Assembly (NCBI GenBank): GCA_933228675.1 | Contig: OW121742.1 | Coordinates: 32,452,034-32,516,033 of the forward strand | Length of the DNA stretch: 64,000 nt | Direction of reading: 5' to 3' | Source: Stomorhina lunata | Lineage: Eukaryota; Arthropoda; Insecta; Diptera; Rhiniidae | In this document: piece by piece, positions 11,863 through 24,040 of the stretch | How the letters are laid out: every line of letters starts with the position of its first letter | How positions within the stretch are numbered: the first letter of the stretch is position 1 | The notes under the pieces: generated by a model | What the model was told of the DNA's origin: nothing | Seen by the model: the letters and a program-made list of their open reading frames with translations, nothing else | Database searches by the model: none | Program-made: the position numbers and the translations under genes

Positions 11863-13410
11863 CTTTAAAATGAAAAATTGGGCCTTGAATTGCTCCCATA
11901 TCCACCTTCTTCTCTTAGTCCAATGTAGCGACTTTTGTTGCGCTGATGAAGGTATAATCTCTGAATATGTTTCAATAAAATTAATTTTTATCAAAATATT
12001 TTTTTTAATTTGAGCCAAAAAAGTCTAGCCCTTCTTTTGATATAAGGACATTTCAAAGACATTTTTATCCTCACAAATATTAAGTGACTGATATTGATCA
12101 AAAATTTACAGAAGATAGTCTTAGTAACCAAAAAAATATTTGATCTCAATTGTATTAAATTTGTAGATTGTTACCGTGATCATAATCTTTGTATAGACCA
12201 CCAGTTAGTCAACCAGTCTTTCGGCTTTCACTTAATATAATTCGACTCTGAAGACATTTTTTCTGAATAACAAATATCAGAATACCCACCTATTGTGTAG
12301 AAGTCTACAATAAAATATGGAAAAGTGAAGAATGAATTTATAGAACAATAAATATATTGAATTTAATACAAAGTATTGTGCAGCAAGAACGCAATCACAT
12401 ACATAACCATATACATATATTACTTACCTATATATCATATAAAATACATACATGTCGTAAATCTATTAAAACTATTTATACAAGTTAAAATAGCCTCTCT
12501 TGTGGCATCAACATCTATACACATACATTTTTTTACAACCGAATGAATGTCGACAAATACATATTTACCAACTTTAGTTTTAGTCACTCGCCGCCACATC
12601 GACTGGAGCCCCAATAGTTACGAAAATTAAATGCATTTTTCACGCCTCATCGTACAGAGTTCACACACAGACACAAACAAATAAAATTTTTTTATGTGAA
12701 CTTTTTAAATATGTGTAGACCCAACAGATTTCAAGCATCAAACTATAGAGACGATCACTGATAGTAATTGTCAGTGATTGGAGGTGGACAGTAAAACTTT
12801 TTAGCATAACAGAGAGACAGTTTCATTACTAGTGTCTACCTTTGGTAATATCCACATATAAAAATCAATTACCACTTTACTAGCTTTGACGACTTTGAGG
12901 TCCTTTAAAATTGCTGGGTTACATACAGGTTTAACTTTTTTTCCTATGTATATGCGTATTTTGCATTTAGTTGTAATTGTGTTGATGTCGTCATCATCAA
13001 CATGAACAACCTTTTACTGGAAATATTTGTTTTATTTATGTCATTTATTTAATTGCAAAACTTTAATTGTCTGTCTCCAGTCAGGTCGTATTCAATTATA
13101 ATATTACCATTTAATTAAAATGACAAAAAATGGCAAAACAAAAATGTTTGTTTGTTTTTTTGCAAATATGAAAACTATAAGTTAAGTATAAAAGTTGCAT
13201 AAAGTTTATTATAATTAATTAGCTTCACTCTAAATAATTGCATACAATTTTGAAATATTTATATTAAACAAATTTTTGTTTATTTTTTATATAAATTAAA
13301 GCAAATTTTGCTTTTACTCTTTGGATTCAGTTCTAATATGTTTGTAATTTGTGTAACTAATATGTTTCTAAGGTCATAATAAGCAGTTGAGCGGTTATTG
13401 CTTAAGGTAA
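11863..13410. other. AT-rich non-coding stretch, no gene seen
   Basis: No supported gene. A 63-64 codon reverse-strand ORF starting in the HINE-like element and ending near 13,280 is not a gene. A small imperfect hairpin ATCACTGA/TCAGTGAT lies at 12,754-12,778. Confidence 0.5.
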
Positions 13411-14206
13411 TTATACCCTTCACCACCATAGGTGGAAAGGGTGTTATAAGTTTGTGCTGATGTATGTAACGCATGGAAATATTTGTCTTAGACCTTTAGT
13501 ATACCAATAGGCTTAGAATCACTTTCTGAGTCGATTTAGCGATGTCCGTCCGTCCGTCCGTCTAGCTGGCAGGCTGGACCCTCTTGTAAACCTTGTAATC
13601 AAACTACAGGTCGCAATTCTAAAGATAATTTGATGAAATTTGGCACAGATCATTTTGATAATGGGACCATGGCTATTGAAATTCGCCAAAATCGGTTCAT
13701 TATTTTTGGTACCTCCTATAGGTCCCACTTCCCGGAATTGATATATTGGCCACAAATATCAATATTTTTTCATGAAATTTAAATCAAATACTGCTTATGT
13801 CAACATAAATCACTGCACCAAATTTCGTTTAAGTTGGTCTACATTTGACCATAGCTCCCATACAAACTTTTCTTTAAAAACGCACTAAATGAGACAAAAA
13901 TTACTAAAAAGCTCGTAAATCTGAAGATAATTTGAATCTTAAGCCTATTTTTTTAATACATAACTGTAACAACTGTAATCAATTTGCCAAATTTCGAGAT
14001 AATCGGTCCACATTTGACCCTAGCTCTCATATAAGTCCAAGTGTCGGAAGCAGTTTAAATATAAAAGTTTTGAGAAAATGTTTGTATGATGGCAAAATTT
14101 AGCAAATATTTGTCTTTATACAGAAAAAATAACACCTTTGACCTTAGTGGTGAAGGGTGTTGTATTGTCGGGTTTGACCGACTATAGCACTTTCTTACTT
14201 GTTTTT
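13411..14206 (+). mobile_element. HINE/DINE-1-like non-autonomous element, copy 2, near full length
   Basis: The 5' end TTATACCCTTCACCACCATA folds back on GGTGGAAAGGGTG. A GTCC microsatellite tract sits at about 13,545-13,563. The 3' part carries GTGGTGAAGGG, the inverted partner of the 5' CCCTTCACCAC, then a GTCGG/CCGAC stem and TTTCTTACTTGTTTTT. Length is about 796 bp. It aligns along its whole length with the copies at 54,698 and (reverse) 51,058. No protein is encoded. The family name is inferred from structure. Confidence 0.8.
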
Positions 14207-14530
14207 AGTTAATTACGCGATATATTGAGGCGTATGACGAATATTTAATTATTTTGAAAAATGTTAAACTTATGAGTGGGAATATATATGCAAATATTAC
14301 ATCTAATTACCTTTAGCAAATAAACTTTACGGTGACAAACATATTTCTTTCTTATCCTAGTTTTAAAATAGTCAAAGTTTCAGAAACTGACCAGAAAAAT
14401 AATCTATTTAAAAGTTCTAGGAAGCCTTGAAATAAATGAATTCAATTTATATTTATTACTTTTTTAAACATATTTTATTACTGGTTTGGAAGTATTTAAA
14501 CACATATGGCCTTTTCTCAAAATTTCGAAT
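14207..14530. other. AT-rich spacer
   Basis: Nothing is recognisable between HINE-like copy 2 and array A3. Confidence 0.5.
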
Positions 14531-16978
14531 TTTACAGAAATTTCTGTAGAAATTTTGTTTGTTAAAAAATTTTCTGTAGAAATTTTTTTTGTTGAAAAAT
14601 TTTCTTTAGAATTATTTTGGTCGAAAAATTTCTACAGAAATTTCTACGAAAAATTTTGTACATAAAAATTTTATTGTCGAAAAATTTTCTCTAAAAAATT
14701 TTTATTGTTGAAAAATTTTCCATAGAATTTTTTTTTTGTAAAATTATTTTCTATAGAAATTTTTTTTGTCGAAAAATTTTTTGTCATAAAATATTTTTGT
14801 CGACAACTATTCTATAGAAAAATTGTTTCGTTAAAGAATTTTGTTTGGAAAAATATTTTTCTCGTAAAATTTGCTGTAGAAATTATTTTTGTCAAAAAAT
14901 TTGCTCTAGAAAATATTTTTGTTGAAGAATTTAAAAAAAAATTTTTTTCGAAACATTTCTAAAGAAAAATATTTTTGTCGAAAATATTTTTTTTCTATTA
15001 AAAAATATTCGTATCAAAAATTTTTCTAAAGAAAAATATTTTTGTTGCAAAATTTTGTTAAAAGAAAAATGCTTTTGTCGCGAAATTTCTAATAAAATAT
15101 ATTTTGTCGAAAAATTTTCTATAGAAAATATTTTTAATCAAAAAATTTTCTATAGAAAATATTTTTTGTCAAAAAATTTTCTATAGAATTTTTTTTTGTC
15201 AAAAAATTTTCTATAGAAAATATCTTTTGTTAAAAAAAATTTTCTATAGAAATTATTTTTTGTCAAAAAATTTTCTATAGAAAATATTTTCTGTCAAAAA
15301 ATTTATATAGAAAATATTTTCTGTCAAAAAATTTCTATAGAAAATATTTTCTGTCAAAAAATTTCTATAGAAAATATTTTCTGTCAAAAAATTTCTATAG
15401 AAAATATTTTTTGTCAAAAAAATTTCTATAGAAATTTTTTTTGTCAAAAAAATTTCTATAGAAATTTTTTTTGTCAAAAAATTTTCTATAGAAATTTTTT
15501 TTTGTCAAAAAATTTTCTATAGAAATTTTTTTTGTCGAAAAATTTTCTATAGAAAATATTTCTTGTCAAAAAATTTTCTACAGAAAATTTTTTTTGTTGA
15601 AAAATTTTCCATTGAAAATTTTTTTAACAAAAAATTTTCTATAGAAAATTTTTTTTAACGAAAAATTTTCTATAGAAAATTTTTTTTAACAAAAAATTTT
15701 CTATAGAAAATTTTTTTTTAAGAAAAATTTTCTATAGAAATTTTTTTTTAACGAAAAATTTTCTATAGAAAACTTTTTTAACAAAAAATTTCCTGTACAA
15801 AATTTTTTTAACGAAAAATTTTCTATACAAAATTTTTTTAACGAAAAATTTTCTATAGAAAAATATTTTTGCCGAAAAGTTTTCTATAGAAAAATTTTTC
15901 ATAGAAAAATATTTTTGTCATAACATTTCTGTGGAAAAATACTTTTGTCGAAAAATTTCTATGGAAAAATATAAAAAAAAATTTTTTTTTGTCAAAAAAT
16001 TTTCTATAGAATTTTTTTTTTGTCAAAAAATTTTCTATAGAAAATTTTTTTTTGTCGGAAAATTTGCTATAGAAAATATTTTTTGTCGAAAAATTTTCTA
16101 CAGAAAATTTTTTTTGTTGAAAAATTTTCTATAGAAAATTTTTTTTTACGAAAAATTTTCTATATAAAATTTTTTTTAACGAAAAATTTTCTATAGAAAA
16201 CTTTTTTAACGAAAAATTTTCTGTACAAAATTTTTGTAATGAAACATTTTCTATAGACAATTTTTTTTGTCGAAAAATTTTCTATAGAAAAATATTTTTG
16301 CCGAAAAGTTTTCTATAGAAAAATTTTTCATAGAAAAATATTTTTGTCATAACATTTCTGTAGAAAAATACTTTTGTCAAAAAATTTCTATGAAAAATAT
16401 AAAAAAAAATTTAGTCGAAAATTGTCTATGGAAAATTTCCCACAAAAAAGAAAATTCCTATAGAATTTTTTTTTTTGTCGAATAATTTTGGATAAAAAAT
16501 TTTCTATAGAATATATTATTTATAGAAAATTTTCAACAAAAAATTTTTTATTTGTTTTTTGCGGTAAAATTTTCTATAGAAAATATATATTTTTTTATTT
16601 TCTTTAGAAAATGTTGGAAAAAGTATTTTTGTCAAAAATTTTCTATAAAAAATATTTATGTTCCAAAATTTTTTTATAGAAAAATATCTTTGTGGCAAAA
16701 TTTTCTTTGGAAATAATTTTTGTCACAAAAATTTTTTTTCTATAGAAAAATATTTTTGTCAAAAGATTTTATACAGAAAAATATTTTGTCTAAAATTTTT
16801 CTTAGAAAAATATTTGTACCTAAAACTTTTTTGTAGAAAAATATTTTTGTTTAAAATTTTCTATAGAAAATATTTATTTGAAAAATTTTCTATCGAAAAA
16901 TAGTTTTTGTCCAAAAATTTCAATAGAAAAATATTTGTGTCGAAAAATTTTTTGAAGAAAATTTTTTATCAAAAAATA
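14531..16978 (+). repeat. Minisatellite array A3, ~30 bp unit with TGTC cassette
   Basis: Tandem units hold the core AAAAATTTTCTATAGAAAA followed by a T run and TGTC(G/A), with sub-blocks using TTAACGAAAAATT or GCCGAAAAG. At 15,301-15,420 the period is exactly 30 bp for four consecutive units. The array resembles A1, A12 and A13 except that the asymmetric tetramer is TGTC rather than TATC. ORFs at 15,253-15,477, 15,931-16,134, 16,516-16,698 and 16,658-16,903 are F/I/K/N-rich 10-residue read-through of the 30-bp unit, not genes. A small outlying fragment of the same type lies at about 17,290-17,360. Confidence 0.9.
15862..16410 (+). repeat. 429-bp offset segmental duplication in array A3
   Basis: The variant series containing GCCGAAAAGTTTTCTATAG, TTTTTCATAGAAAAATA and GTCATAACATTTCTG occurs at about 15,871 and again at about 16,300, offset 429 bp. 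A poly-A interruption follows both copies. A block of several units was copied together. Confidence 0.7.
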
Positions 16979-18420
16979 ACAAAATTGTCGAGATGTAAAT
17001 ATTATTCAAAAGGAAAGTTTATTGGCATTTGATCTTGATCTGTTATATTTATTTATTAATGTAACAGATAATTTATTGATAAAAGCTAAAAAAAAAGTTT
17101 GTGTTGTAACCAATTCCTAGACAAGTTTTGATGGTTGGTTAGGCCATCTCATCAGGAGGAGTATCCCTACTTTTAGACAGATCGAAAGTATCGCTTTATT
17201 ACTTATTTTACAAACAAAATCATTAAGAATTATGTTTGTAGACCATAAGTAAAAGCTGATATTATCAACTGAACAAAAGCTTTTATCAATAAATTTTTGT
17301 CGATAAATTTTATATTGAATTTTTTTTTCGAAAAGTTTTCTATAGAAAATTATTATTGAGGTTCTGTTGCTGCTTATGACAAGCCGATTTTATTATTTGC
17401 AGGTGCAATTTTCAAACTAATTCCGTCCATGACGATTTAGAATAATCCTTTATAATTTTCATGTAAATTAAAACCAATTTTGCAAAAGCCCATATTAAGC
17501 TAACATTATTAAAATTATTGGAATTAAATAATGTTTATCCAGCAATTTAGATTTATACAAAGATTACTAGGTAAGCTAATGCTAATAATAAAAAACTTTT
17601 CAATTACAAAATTCCTAGAAGAAATAATATGGACAAGGATAATAGCTGCAGGAAAGCTATTTGACCATTTGCAATTCCTTTTCATCTAAAAATATAAATA
17701 AACTATTAGAAAACTGCCCTGCTAGCATCCTGCTATTAAAAATCTTCAATATATTTTTCCCTGTAGGTGATTTTAAACTTGGAAACCATTAAAATTTGTT
17801 TAATGGACAAACTTTGACTATAACAACGTCACAAGCGCCCATATACTTTTAATAAATATTTGTTTGATAATAGTTAAATGATTCAATTTAATTGCATTTT
17901 CTTTTTATTATGTTTTTCAATTTATTCAAATAAACCACAACTAAAATGTCCATTAAAAAACATTTGCAATTTTAATAATAAAATAACGGTATATTTCTTT
18001 ATTTTTATGTAGTTGTAAGCACTGATATATATAAGTATGTGTGTATATATAGGTAATGGTTATATGAAGTTTCATTGTGTATTTTTGCTGCTTCATATGA
18101 ACTAAATAAATCTGATATTGTCATCAATTCTTAAAAGGAGAAGCGTAATAAAATGGAACAAAAATTAAATTGAGCTAAAGGAAGTAACTAATTGCTATCA
18201 TTAAAAATACTTGCACTTGATATGAACACACACAATTAATTATGGTTGTAACGGAAATATTCAAACTCTCACATACACACGTATAAAACTGAATACAGGC
18301 GAGGTTGTACAAGTTCTTTTGCCTACAATCAAATAAATAAATGCATAAGTATGTATGTATACGATTGTAAACCTAAAAGGATTTCTTAAATCAAATAATG
18401 TCATTAGCAAGGAAAACCAA
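16979..18420. other. AT-rich non-coding stretch, no gene seen
   Basis: No coding region or RNA gene was recognised. A short isolated scrap of the A3-type repeat (AAAAGTTTTCTATAGAAAAT) lies near 17,330-17,352. Confidence 0.55.
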
Positions 18421-18535
18421 AAGTAAGTAAGTAAGTTTTATATCTGGTCACTTCATCTTTGGTCAAATGTGGACCAATTGTTATCACAAAGAATTTTACG
18501 GGTTTATTCTACAGCCAATTTAAATTATTTTACAT
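18421..18535 (-). mobile_element. HINE-like fragment
   Basis: An AAGTAAGTAAGTAAG start is followed by TTTGGTCAAATGTGGACC, which matches the 'ggtcaaatgtggaccg' internal segment of the HINE-like elements read in reverse. It is short and the assignment is tentative. Confidence 0.35.
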
Positions 18536-18555
18536 CGATGGCGTGTTAATATTTG

Positions 18556-19110
18556 TTATATAATGTATAATCTAAAGGCAAACTATTATAAAAAGTTATT
18601 CACTATAAGAAAAATATTATGTTAATGTATTCTCTATGAAAAAACTGTTACATAATATTATTATCTATAGAAAAACTTTAACGCATATAGTTAGCTATTA
18701 TAAAAAATATAAAATAAAAAAAAAACTGTTATAAAAATATATTTTTTATAGAAAAACTATTATACAAAATCATTTTTTATACAAAAACTTTTATACACAA
18801 GTATAATCTATAGAAAACTGTTATACACAAGAAAAATCTAAAGAAAAACAGTTGTCTTAAGGTATCCTCTATGGAAAACTGTTATACAAAAGTATTTTAT
18901 ATAGAAAAATTGTTTTACAAAATCATTCTCTATAGAAAAACTGCTATACATTTTTATATAACAAAAAACTGTTATAAAAAGTATAGTCTAAAGAAAAGCT
19001 GTTATTCAGAAGTATTATCTATATAAAACGCTTATACTTAAGTAATGAAAGGAAACTGTTATAAAAAAATATATATTTATAGAAAATTGTTATACACAAA
19101 TTTTCTATAT
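18556..19110 (+). repeat. Minisatellite array A5, ~31 bp unit
   Basis: About 16-18 degenerate units combine CTGTTATACAAAAGTAT with a TCTATAGAAAAA core. It shares the TATAGAAAA core with neighbouring arrays but has its own cassette, GTTATAC. It is continuous with array A6 on the right. No ORF is of interest. Confidence 0.8.
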
Positions 19111-21775
19111 TTAAAGAGAACTATTGAAAATTTTCCTATTCGTTTTTAGCAAACTTGCCATTTTTATAGAAAATTTAACATTTTAATAAAAAAAAAAATT
19201 TACAATTTCCCATTTTTATACGAAACTTTAAACATTTCTCATTTAATGAAAAATGTTTTAAGTTCCAAATGTTTACAGGAAATTTTTAAAATTTCCTATC
19301 CTTAAAGGAAATTTTCAAAATTTCCTATCCTTAAAGGAAATTTTCAAAATTTCCTATCCTTAAAGGAAATTTGCAAAATTTCGGACCTTTATAGGAAACC
19401 TTAAAAATTTTCAATTTCCACAAAATTTTCAAAATTTTCCATCTTCTTAAAATTTAAAAAAGGAAAATTGTTTATAAATACATAAACTTTTATATAACAG
19501 ATTTACTTTTGTACAAAATTTTTAAAATTTTACATTTTTACAGCAAATTTTAAAAATTTTTATAGAAAATTATTAAGAGAAATTTTGAAAATTTCTAAAT
19601 TTTTTAGGAAATTTTCAAAATATCAAAATTTTATAGGAAATTTATAGTATTTCTTTTTAGTATTTCTTAATTTTATAGGAAATTTTAAAAATTTAAAAAT
19701 TTTGAAAAAAAATTCCAAGTTTTATACAAAAATTTGAAAAGCTTCCAAATTTTATAAAAAAAATTAAAAAATTTTTAAATTTTAAAGCAAATTTCAAAAA
19801 TGTTAAAATATTATAGGAAATTTTAAAAATTTCCAAGTTTATATAGAAAATTTTGAAAGTTTCCAAATTTTTTAAGAAAACTTTGAAAATTACACATTTT
19901 TTAGGAATTTTTTACAATTTCCAAATCTTATGGAAAATAAAAAAAACGTATATTTGAAAATTTCAAAAATTGATAGGAAATTTTAAAAAATTCACAATTT
20001 TTAAAGAAAATTTTAAAAATCTCCCATGCAAGTAGGAAATTTTAAAAATTGTCAAATTTAAAAGAAAATTTTAAAAATTTCCAAACTTAATTGCAAACTT
20101 TCAAATTTTGTTGAAAGTTTCCAAATTTTATAGGAAATTTAAAAAATTTCCAATTTTTAAAAATTCCTTAATTTTATAAGGAAATTATAAAAATTTCTCA
20201 ATTTTATAGATAATTTAAGAAAATGTTAAATTTTAACATGAAAATTTCCAAATTTTATATAAAATTTTTAAAGCTTTCAGTAGATTTTAAAAATTTTCAA
20301 ATTTTATAGGTCAGTTTGAAAATTTCCTTATTCTATAAAAAATTTTAAAAGTTTCCAAATTTTATGAGAAATTTTGAAAAATTTCCAAATTTTTAAAGAA
20401 AATTTTGAAAATTTCCAATTCTGGTATGAAATTTTGAAAATTTCCAATTTTTATAGGAAATTTTAAAAATTTTCAAATTTTATAGGAAATCTTAAAAATT
20501 TTCAAATTTTATAGGAAATCTTAAAACTTTTCAAATTTAATTGCAAATTTTTAAATTTTATTGAAAATTTCCAAATTTTATAGGAAATTTTGAAAATTTC
20601 CAATTTCGTAAAACTACTCAATTTTATAAGAAACTTATAAAAATTTCTAGATTTTATATGAAATTTAAAAAAATTTTAATTTTATAGGAAATTTGCAAAT
20701 TTTATATGAAATTTTTAAAATTTGCAAACATTATAGGAAATTTCTAAATTTACAACTTTAATAGGTATTATTATAAGTTTAAAAATTTTAAAGGAAATTT
20801 TAAAAATATCCTAATATTAAGGAAATTTTGAAAATTTTACAATTTTACAAGAAATTTTTAGAATTTTCTTAGCTTTAGAGTTAATTTTGCAAATTTTCTA
20901 ATTTTATAAGAAAATTTGCCTACTCTTTAGGATATTTTGAAAATTTTCTTATTTTTCGAAAACTTTTTATTTTTTTAAGGAAACCTAAAAATTTCCCATT
21001 TTAAATTTTAAATTATTAAAATTTCCAATTTTTAAAGGAAATTTTTTGTGTATCCTAATATTAAGGAAATTTTGAAAATTTTCCAATTTTTAAAGAAATT
21101 TAAAAAATTTCTTAGCTTTAGAGTTAATTTGGAAAATTTTTTAATTTTATAAGAAATTTTTCAAAATTTCCCTACTTTTTATATTTTGAAAATTTTCTTA
21201 TTTTTAGAAAATTTCTTAATTTTTTAAGGAAATCTAAAAATTTCTTATTTTAAATTATTAAAATTTCCAATTTTAAAGCAAATTTTTTATATATCAAATT
21301 TTTATAGAAAATTTAAAAAAATCTCAAATTTGTATAGGATATTTTGAAAATTTCCAAATTTTGAAGGAAATTGTGAAAATTTCCAAATTTTGTAGAAAAT
21401 TTTGAAAGTTTTATGGAAAATTTAGAAAATTCAAAGTTTTATTGAAAAGTTTTAAAATTTCCAAATATAAAAAATTTCCAAACTTTATACATTTCTAATG
21501 TTTTTAGGAAATTTTGAAAATTTTCCATTTTTATAGAAAATGTAGAAAAATTCCAGATTTTATAATAAATTTTCTAAATTTTTAAGGAATTTTTTAATTT
21601 TTTTTAATTTTATATGAAATTTTGAAAATGTCTAAATTTTAAAGGACATTTTAAAAATTTCCAAATTTTATTGAAAATTTAAAAAATTTTTAAAATTTGA
21701 AAAATTTTTAAAATTTGAAACAAACTTTTAATTTTTTTTAACAAACTTTAATTTTATAAAAGAAAAATTTTCTAC
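19111..21775 (+). repeat. Minisatellite array A6, ~29 bp self-complementary unit
   Basis: About 90 degenerate units of roughly 29 bp carry TTTTATAGGAAATTTT and GAAAATTTCCAAA. GGAAATTTTGAAAATTTCC is itself a near-perfect palindrome, so each unit can form a short hairpin and the array reads almost alike on both strands. Divergence between units is high. A longer variant block (TCCTAATATTAAGG ... CTTAGCTTTAGAGTTAAT) occurs at about 20,808-20,890 and again at about 21,053-21,130, indicating a roughly 245-bp block duplication. Confidence 0.85.
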
Positions 21776-22829
21776 AAATATAGGAAGCAACACATTTAGC
21801 ATCATTTCTAGTCTACCCCCTCATTAGAAATCTGCAAGTTCTAGGACTGAACTATCGTAAACAATTGTAATTCTACACGGGCATAACATAAACTAACGGA
21901 CTTTGTACTAGATGCATGTGACAATAACACCCAGCAGGAAAAATTTGCGCCTGGGAGGGCTACAAAAAAAAAAACTTTTCAATTTCCTAATGCATTTTAA
22001 TTTTGTTTCCGGTTTTTAGAGACAAAAAGAAACAAAATCTTGACATGTCTGACTTAGAAATGTTTGTTGAAGAAAAAATTAGCGAAAACTATGAAATGCT
22101 TCTTCAGAATACCCTAAAAGATTAAGGATATACATCAAAGTATTTCCTCAAGGGAAGAAGCACTTCTACGCATAAAAACTATAATTGAGCAATATTAAAG
22201 CCACAGTAATGTTATGTAATTCATGTCATATAACAATGAACAAGATACATTTACAAACACTCTTTCTCCTTTGCAAGAGCTTTCGAATAAAAAAAGGCAT
22301 GAAGATTCTTAATTACATATAAATGGGGGATACTGGTCATATAATAGGCACTTCAGCAAAGAAAAATTATTCTCACACATATAAAATTAATATACATATA
22401 CATACACATATTTATATGGTAGTAGTAGAAAAGAGTATCCCAGAGTATACGCATACTTTAATTACTGTAAAAGTGTAGAAAAATGTTAGATATTTGAATG
22501 CCTGTGTAATCTTTTTTCTTCTGGGTTATCCTGAAAGATGCAGATTTGTGTTGTGGGATATTTAGTAAATGCTTGTATCTTCAATATCTAGTAAAACAAT
22601 GTGAACTGTAGTGTAATTAAGTTACATAAATATTATAAGGTAAAAAATCAATTTGCTCGAATAAAATTCTTCAAGTATGAAATTAAAGAAAATTACTGGT
22701 TATTGTTCTTAGTATGAGTATTTTATTATTGTACTATTGCTCTGTTTTTAGGGATATCACTTAAGTTTCAATTTAAAAGGAAGAAATAATCTGAAATTAA
22801 AACATAATTTTGAAAACATTAAATGTACT
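21776..22829. other. AT-rich stretch around a decayed coding remnant
   Basis: Apart from the coding-like remnant at 22,044-22,312 (separate entry), no gene is supported. Base composition is less skewed near 21,800-22,320 than in the flanking array. Confidence 0.45.
22044..22312 (+). pseudogene. Decayed coding remnant, protein not recognised
   Basis: This is an ordinary-looking protein text, unlike the surrounding low-complexity DNA. From the ATG at 22,044 it reads 26 residues (MSDLEMFVEEKISENYEMLL...) to a stop at 22,122. After a frame shift, from about 22,136, it reads SISSREEALLRIKTIIEQY, a stop, a short degraded stretch with another stop, then MSYNNEQDTFTNTLSPLQEL and a few more residues to a stop at 22,310. 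Composition is acidic, polar and leucine/glutamate-rich, suggesting helical segments. A pyrimidine-rich TTTTGTTTCCGGTTTTTAG just upstream could be a splice acceptor, so a decayed exon or transposon ORF are both possible. I do not recognise the family. Confidence 0.35.
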
Positions 22830-24040
22830 TTCTTCTTCTTCTGTTATCCTTGACTCCCAGTGGAGCATAGGACCTCAGCCATCCTTTTATATCGAACTCT
22901 ATTGCGAAATGTTAGGCATACATCATTCCACGAATAGTTTGCTGCTTGTAACTCCGCATCAATTGACCTTCTCCATGTTCTAGCAGGTACACCAACACGA
23001 CGGCCGCTTCCTTGTGGATTCCAACGAAGCACTTGTCGAGCAATGTTGGTATTTGGCCTTTAAAGTGTGTGGCCTATCCATCGCCATTTCCGTTGACATA
23101 CCTCTATTGAAGAAGGGATTTGGTTTGTAGCGTTTAGTAGATCTTCCTATTTTATGCGATTTGGCCACCATATATTAAGGATTTGCCGCAAGCATTTGTT
23201 TGCAAAGGTTTGCAGGCGCTTATCGATGGCATTTGTGCGTTTCCAAGTTTCGCAGCCGTAATACAAGATGGACTTGACATTTGAGTTATACATTCGTAAC
23301 TTAGTTGTTGTTGATATCTGCCAAGATTTCCATATAGTTTGAAGAATGCCGAATGACGAATGCAGATTTTGCCTTATTAATACGCGGTTCAATATCCTCG
23401 TCTGCGCCACCTTTTGCAGATACCAAACTACCAAGATAATTAAAGGTACCTCTACATCCAACACCCTCGTTATGCACATTGATGTGTGGCGACGGGTTTG
23501 CGCCATAGTCTCCAGGCATAATCTTTGTCTTGGAAATATTAATTTCCAGCCCAGCTGCCTGAGATTCAACAGTAATAGCGCTAGTGTCTTCTTGAAGGTA
23601 ACCTAGGCTTTGGCTTAGAAGACACACGTCATCAACATATTCCAAGTCCTCGAGTTGCTTAAAGGGTGTCCATTGGATACCATGTCTACCATTCAGTGCC
23701 ATACACATTATGTTGTCGATGACAAGGATAAAAAATATTGGTGATAATGTACATCCTTGTCTTACTCCAGTAGTAACTTCGAACGGATTAGACAATTTAC
23801 TTTTATATAGAACGCGGCATTTAAAATCCACGTACATTGCCCAAATTAAGTTCAGAATTTTCATGGGCATGTTACGGTTTTCTAAAATTCTCCATAGATA
23901 GCATCTGTTGACACTGCCAAAGGCCTTCATAAAGTCGATAAACGCTAGATAAATGGAAAAATTGTTGTAAACAAACATTTTTGGAGAAAATAAATGCGTG
24001 ATCTCGGAAAATAACTCTGAGAACTGCAATGCACGTTCAT
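22830..24040 (-). pseudogene. RTE-like non-LTR retrotransposon, 5'-truncated and frameshifted reverse transcriptase
   Basis: Read on the reverse strand, this encodes the second half of a LINE reverse transcriptase and its C-terminal tail. Palm motif A reads AFIDFMKAFGSVNR (about 23,900-23,945). Motif B reads GVRQGCTLSPIFF and the catalytic motif C reads YVDD, where Y/FADD is usual. The thumb/connection reads YLGSLVSAKGGADEDIEPRI and YGCETWKRTN. The tail contains ARTWRRSIDAELQA and FRNRVRYKRMAEVLC, ending SQG. At least three frame changes split it (near 23,300-23,570, 23,150 and 23,000), so it cannot make an enzyme. Endonuclease and 5' part are absent. The 3' end is very short with a (GAA)n tail (CTTCTTCTTCT on the + strand at 22,830-22,841), as typical for RTE elements. 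A sister 3' end lies at 40,451-40,736. RTE is my best clade guess. Confidence 0.8.

Noticed and set aside
12754..12778. ATCACTGA/TCAGTGAT hairpin as a possible microRNA precursor
   Set aside because: The stem is only about 8-9 bp and does not extend, unlike the hairpin at 55,575.
15253..16903. Four F/K/I-rich ORFs on both strands
   Set aside because: Read-through of array A3 in both orientations; the near-palindromic unit gives similar text on either strand.
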